Origin: Candidatus Saccharimonadota bacterium
GTDB lineage: Bacteria > Patescibacteriota > Saccharimonadia > Saccharimonadales > Saccharimonadaceae
Direction: 5' to 3'
NCBI GenBank assembly: GCA_028286365.1
Contig: JAQBRR010000001.1
Coordinates: forward strand, 186,001-250,000
Length of the DNA: 64,000 nt
Under the pieces are notes generated by a model that ran no database searches, was not told the origin of the DNA, and saw nothing but the letters and a program-made list of their open reading frames with translations. Both the position numbers and the translations under genes were made by a program. Position 1 is the stretch's first letter; each line of letters opens with the position of its first letter. Positions 60,813 through 64,000 of the stretch are shown in pieces.

Positions 60813-62504
60813 ATGAATCACCACTTAGCACTACGTAGCAAAATTATTATTATGGTCTCGGTTATGGCCGCGATGTTTCTTGTCGCCCTTGACCAGACAA
60901 TCATTGCCACCGCACTTGGTAAAATCGTTGAACAATTCAACGCTTTTGACTCACTCAGTTGGATCGTGACTGCGTATCTGCTGACAACAACCATTACCGT
61001 ACCAATTGCTGGTAAGTTCTCTGACCTATTCGGTCGTCGCAAGATTCTGCTAATCGGTGTCGCAGTGTTTGTGATTGGATCAATGCTTTCAGGAATTGCC
61101 GGTGGAGTTGTCCAGCTGATTGCGTCGAGGGCCTTGCAAGGTATCGGTGGTGGTATCATCACTGCCAATGCCTTTACAATTGTCGGTGACCTTTTTGCAG
61201 CCCGCGAACGTGGTCGTTGGCAAGGACTGATTGGTGCAGTCTTTGGACTTAGCTCAGTCATTGGTCCGCTGCTTGGTGGTTGGCTAACAGATGGTCAACA
61301 CATTTTTGGGCTCGTCACAGACTGGCGTTGGACGTTCTTCATTAACGTCCCTGTAGGTATTGCGGCCTTTGTCTTTATTAGTATCTTTTGTCCACCCCTC
61401 AAGCACGATAATAAACCTCGTGTTGACTACGCAGGTGCGACGCTTCTAGCGGTACTACTTGGTGTTTTGATCCTGGCCGTTGATAATACGGGCACTATCT
61501 TCTCAGGGCTGCTCAACTCTACTGGTTGGACACTAACTGGTCTGAGAATTGGTATGTATAGCATTGTGGCCTTAGCTACATTAGGATTCGTTCTTGTCGA
61601 GAGGCGAGCACCCGAGCCGATCATTCCACTGCGTTTCTTCAAGAACCGTAACTATGTTCTGTTGATCATCACAGCCATGATGTTTGGTGCTGCATTCCTT
61701 GGTTCGATTCTGTACCTAACACAGTTTAACCAACAAGTCTTTGGGGCATCACCAACTAAATCTGGTCTGATGTTACTACCTATGATTGGTGGATTGATGC
61801 TCACGAGTATTGGCTCTGGTCAATTGATTTCACGCTTTGGACGCTACAAGATCTTTATGCAGGTTGGTTTCGTTCTCGCAACTGCTGGTATGTTTGCGCT
61901 TAGTATGTTGAATGTCGATTCAGGCTATGCCTACGAAGCAGTTGTCATGGTATTCCTCGGTATGGGAATGGGGGTTGCTATGCCAACTTTGAACCTTGCT
62001 ATTCAGAATGAGTTTGAACAACATGATCTCGGTATTGCTACCAGTTCAAACCAATTGTTCCGAAGTCTCGGTTCGACAATTGGTACAGCGGTCTTTGGTG
62101 CAGTTCTCACGACTGGTATTATTGCTAATCTTGGTAATATTCAGGACACATCACCATACCTTCAAATGATTCAAAAGAGTCCAGAAGTCTCAAAGATTGG
62201 TAGCCTTAGTGATGCCAATACACTCCTGAATCTCAATATGCCCGACATTAAAGGTCAGGTAAGTAGTGCGGCTGAGTCTAGCTTTGCCAAGCTACCTGCT
62301 ATACAAGCAACAGTTGCTAAACAAACATTTGAAAAGACTCAATCTGACTTTTCGAGCAAAGTTACTCATGCATTCTCAGATAGCTTGCATCACATCTTTG
62401 TTGTTGCGACCTTCCTTGTCGCAGGTGCGACTGTACTTGTCTTCCTACTAAAGGAACGGGTGCTGAAGTCTGCAAAGCCCCAAGACACACCAGGTGAAAT
62501 GTAG
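60813..62504 (+). CDS. MFS multidrug efflux transporter, DHA2 (14-helix) family
   Basis: AAMFLVALDQTIIATALGKIVEQF is the helix 1 motif of the EmrB/QacA group. GKFSDLFGRRKILLIG is motif A. LQGIGGGIITANAFTIVGDLF and GLIGAVFGLSSVIGPLLGG (motif C) follow. About fourteen helices fit DHA2, driven by the proton gradient. A periplasmic loop of about 110 residues before the last helix is long. Export of drugs or host amphiphiles is likely; the substrate is not known. Co-transcribed with the AbrB-type regulator. Confidence 0.92.
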   Translation: MNHHLALRSKIIIMVSVMAAMFLVALDQTIIATALGKIVEQFNAFDSLSWIVTAYLLTTTITVPIAGKFSDLFGRRKILLIGVAVFVIGSMLSGIAGGVVQLIASRALQGIGGGIITANAFTIVGDLFAARERGRWQGLIGAVFGLSSVIGPLLGGWLTDGQHIFGLVTDWRWTFFINVPVGIAAFVFISIFCPPLKHDNKPRVDYAGATLLAVLLGVLILAVDNTGTIFSGLLNSTGWTLTGLRIGMYSIVALATLGFVLVERRAPEPIIPLRFFKNRNYVLLIITAMMFGAAFLGSILYLTQFNQQVFGASPTKSGLMLLPMIGGLMLTSIGSGQLISRFGRYKIFMQVGFVLATAGMFALSMLNVDSGYAYEAVVMVFLGMGMGVAMPTLNLAIQNEFEQHDLGIATSSNQLFRSLGSTIGTAVFGAVLTTGIIANLGNIQDTSPYLQMIQKSPEVSKIGSLSDANTLLNLNMPDIKGQVSSAAESSFAKLPAIQATVAKQTFEKTQSDFSSKVTHAFSDSLHHIFVVATFLVAGATVLVFLLKERVLKSAKPQDTPGEM

Positions 62505-62746
62505 CAAATAAAACGTTTGTGCTTTAAAAATTAATAGGGTACAATATAACTATTAGCGCTATTGCCTGCAGTGCCACTCTTGACGTGTGACTTTATAATT
62601 GATACTATTAATCCTGTCCCTTGCGCCAAAACATTTAATTTAAAGGTCGAAGCGCGCGAGGTAAGTACATTGGGAGAGTAGCCAGAACGTCCGAATTTTT
62701 CGGCGTAATGCGTGAAACGTCAACCAGTACAAGGAGTAAAAATCAC
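62505..62746. other. Intergenic region with promoter and structured-looking leader
   Basis: The region after the MFS gene is noncoding up to the 30-aa ORF. TTGACG at 62580-62585 and TACTAT at 62603-62608 (17-base spacer) form a good promoter. The ~130-base leader contains CCGAATTTTTCGG, a hairpin. No known RNA family was recognised. Confidence 0.5.
62580..62608 (+). promoter_or_regulatory. Promoter of the short transcription unit
   Basis: TTGACG, a 17-base spacer and TACTAT on the plus strand. The next gene on this strand is only the 30-codon ORF, after which a strong terminator stands. Confidence 0.6.
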
Positions 62747-62839
62747 ATGCCAATAGCCATCGAATTTGTGCCTTCAAGGCGCAAAAAGATAGCCGTGGAT
62801 GTGGTGCCTGCCGAATGGCAACTGTATATTGCACAGTAG
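62747..62839 (+). CDS. 30-residue small protein with strong ribosome binding site
   Basis: The ORF is too short for the track. AAGGAG lies ten bases before the ATG. The peptide starts MPIAIEFVPSRRKKIAVDVV and ends WQLYIAQ; it is basic in the middle, with no membrane helix. It sits between its own promoter and a terminator. It could be a small regulatory or ribosome-linked protein, a leader peptide, or part of a small RNA. No family recognised. Confidence 0.5.
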   Translation: MPIAIEFVPSRRKKIAVDVVPAEWQLYIAQ

Positions 62840-62899
62840 AATCATTCTAGTTAATGATTCAAATCCGTCTTACTCATCTGAGTGAGATACCAAAAAAAG

Positions 62900-62935
62900 A
62901 AAACACCCCAAGGCACCGGGGTGTTTTCGCTTTTT
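62900..62935. terminator. Strong bidirectional terminator
   Basis: AAAACACCCC-aaggcacc-GGGGTGTTTT is a perfect 10-base-pair stem. CGCTTTTT follows on the plus strand and CTTTTTTT on the minus strand. It ends both the short plus-strand unit and the DsbA-like gene. Confidence 0.88.
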
Positions 62936-62942
62936 AGAAGGA

Positions 62943-63662
62943 TTAACTACCAGCAGGAGGTGTAACGCCTACTTTCTTAAGGTCAGCGTTAATCAACGCA
63001 CGGAGTTGATCACCATTGTTCTGTTGAACGTCGCTAATAACATCACTGCTGAGTTGTACGCCGTTTAGGTAAATGGTTGGTGTTGAGTTAATATTTAACT
63101 TGTTACCAATCGCTTGGTCGAACGAAATCTTTTTATTGACATTATCAGCTGCAAGATCTGTCGTAAATTTGGCTGTATCAAGTCCAAGAGTTTTTGCATA
63201 ACTAACGAGCGTAGATGTCACAGCAGTGCCTGTAAGGTCTACCCAGTCGCTCTGGTGTTCATAAAGGTAATTATTCATATCCCAGTACTTGCCTTGAAGC
63301 CCAGCGGCTTCGGCTGCAGCTGCACCAGAACGAGCGTTCGGGTGAATGGTCGAAAGCGGGAAGTTACGGAAGACAAAGGCAAGCTGGTCTTTATACTGCT
63401 CGGTGATTTTACGAATATTTGGGTGAGCACTTCCACAGGCAGGACACTGCAAATCACCGTATTCGATTAATATAACTTTGCTGCTCGCATTGCCATACAC
63501 TTCGTCGGCAATATTACCACTAGCAGGCGTAGCGGGTAAGATCGTGTCCTGCTTCACGCTAGAAACGTCGACGATCGGGTTGGCGTTACGCGACGTGATA
63601 ACCAGGGCTGTCAGTAAGCCCACAACAATAACGGCAAAAATAATCCAGGCTTTCTTACTCAC
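62943..63662 (-). CDS. DsbA-like thiol-disulfide oxidoreductase, membrane-anchored
   Basis: An N-terminal helix (AWIIFAVIVVGLLTALVITS) anchors a thioredoxin-fold domain with the active site CPAC in YGDLQCPACGSAHPNIRKI, the helical insert LQGKYWDMNNYLYEHQSDW and the cis-Pro strand INSTPTIYLNG. This is the BdbD/DsbA group (thioredoxin_4), which makes disulfides in exported proteins. The many Cys-containing surface proteins of the window are likely clients. GTG start at 63662 with AAGGAGAG upstream; TATAAT on the minus strand at 63697-63692 is its -10. Confidence 0.9.
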   Translation of the reverse strand: MSKKAWIIFAVIVVGLLTALVITSRNANPIVDVSSVKQDTILPATPASGNIADEVYGNASSKVILIEYGDLQCPACGSAHPNIRKITEQYKDQLAFVFRNFPLSTIHPNARSGAAAAEAAGLQGKYWDMNNYLYEHQSDWVDLTGTAVTSTLVSYAKTLGLDTAKFTTDLAADNVNKKISFDQAIGNKLNINSTPTIYLNGVQLSSDVISDVQQNNGDQLRALINADLKKVGVTPPAGS

Positions 63663-63736
63663 AACATACTCTCCTTATAACTAGTCCTACTATTATAGCA
63701 AATTGGTAGTGTGGTCTGTTGTACAATAAGCATATA

Positions 63737-64000
63737 ATGTTCACGTTTTTACTAATTTTGACAATTTTCTGCTTTATACTGCTCGTTCTCGTAGCTGGTA
63801 TGCATCCCACGATGTCTTCATTGAGTACCTATGAACTCCGTAGGAGGGCAGAGAATAGTGATCACCATGCGGCTGAGTTAGTAGGTAAGCAGCTTCTGCT
63901 GCAAGACGTGATATCTAATCTAAAGATCAAAGTAGCATTTCTACTCGTGGCACTGTCGTTTCTACTTGTTGCAACCTTTGGGGCTTTTATTGGAACGATC
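63737..64000 (+). CDS. Membrane protein, N-terminal part (cut by window end)
   Basis: Eighty-eight codons are visible up to the edge. A first helix (FLLILTIFCFILLVLVAGM) is followed by MSSLSTYELRRRAENSDHHA and a second helix region (VAFLLVALSFLLVATFGAFI). The LSxxELRRRAExxxxxA stretch resembles CNNM/DUF21-type ion transporters (CorC/hemolysin-C-like), but the rest is needed to be sure. It is divergent from the DsbA-like gene. Confidence 0.55.
   Translation, partial: MFTFLLILTIFCFILLVLVAGMHPTMSSLSTYELRRRAENSDHHAAELVGKQLLLQDVISNLKIKVAFLLVALSFLLVATFGAFIGTI

Noticed and set aside
60818-61261. Minus-strand 147-aa ORF
   Set aside because: Antisense of the MFS transporter N-terminal half with motif A and motif C.
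62640-62834. Minus-strand 64-aa ORF opposite the 30-codon ORF
   Set aside because: No ribosome binding site was seen; the plus strand has promoter, AAGGAG and terminator.

Overview
The window looks like a chromosomal segment of a Candidate Phyla Radiation (Patescibacteria) bacterium, most probably a Saccharibacteria (TM7) relative. This is inferred from gene content: many conserved hypothetical surface proteins, sortases, a prepilin-like peptide, few biosynthetic enzymes, tightly overlapping genes and moderate GC. TGA is used as a stop (for example at 14700-14702), so the Gracilibacteria/SR1 recoding is not present. No rRNA gene is in the window. One tRNA gene, tRNA-Asn(GTT), was found.

Layout. 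1-15.1 kb is an envelope polysaccharide locus: GT-B and GT2 glycosyltransferases, a flippase-like membrane protein, UDP-glucose 6-dehydrogenase, GT-C-like polytopic proteins, a membrane-fused PIG-L-type deacetylase, a polyprenyl-phosphate sugar phosphotransferase, an O-antigen-ligase-like protein and a LexA-like winged helix protein. 15.5-20.9 kb is a sortase locus: two class F-like sortases, a proline-rich membrane partner sharing linear motifs with the first sortase, and a large secreted beta-repeat protein. 20.9-22.0 kb holds tRNA-Asn and three copies of its 3' end, each followed by a terminator. 22-29 kb is housekeeping and redox: a luciferase-like monooxygenase, a Rossmann/aldo-keto reductase fusion, a phosphoribosyltransferase, NadD and small membrane proteins. 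29-39 kb encodes two giant surface proteins (2164 and 1164 aa) of glycine-rich, kelch-like and carbohydrate-binding-like domains.

39-58.7 kb is the most unusual part. Two paralogous cassettes lie in opposite orientations. Each consists of secreted WxL-like surface proteins, a DUF916-like membrane protein and a PKD-type membrane protein. Between them sits a seven-gene operon for an F1-type ATPase: b, delta, alpha, gamma, beta and epsilon are all recognisable. Subunits a and c are missing. In their place is a 280-aa protein with a signal peptide, an exported domain and a C-terminal hairpin. The hairpin loop reads GRNP, as in subunit c, but the second helix has no ion-binding carboxylate. Next to it are a 35-aa prepilin-like ORF and a small cassette resembling phage tail-fibre proteins. 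I infer that this is an F1 motor coupled to a cell-surface apparatus rather than to proton flow; this is a hypothesis.

58.7-64 kb holds an NRAMP-like transporter, a DUF1003 protein, an AbrB-type regulator with an MFS efflux pump, a short transcription unit with a 30-aa ORF, a DsbA-like oxidoreductase and the start of a membrane protein.
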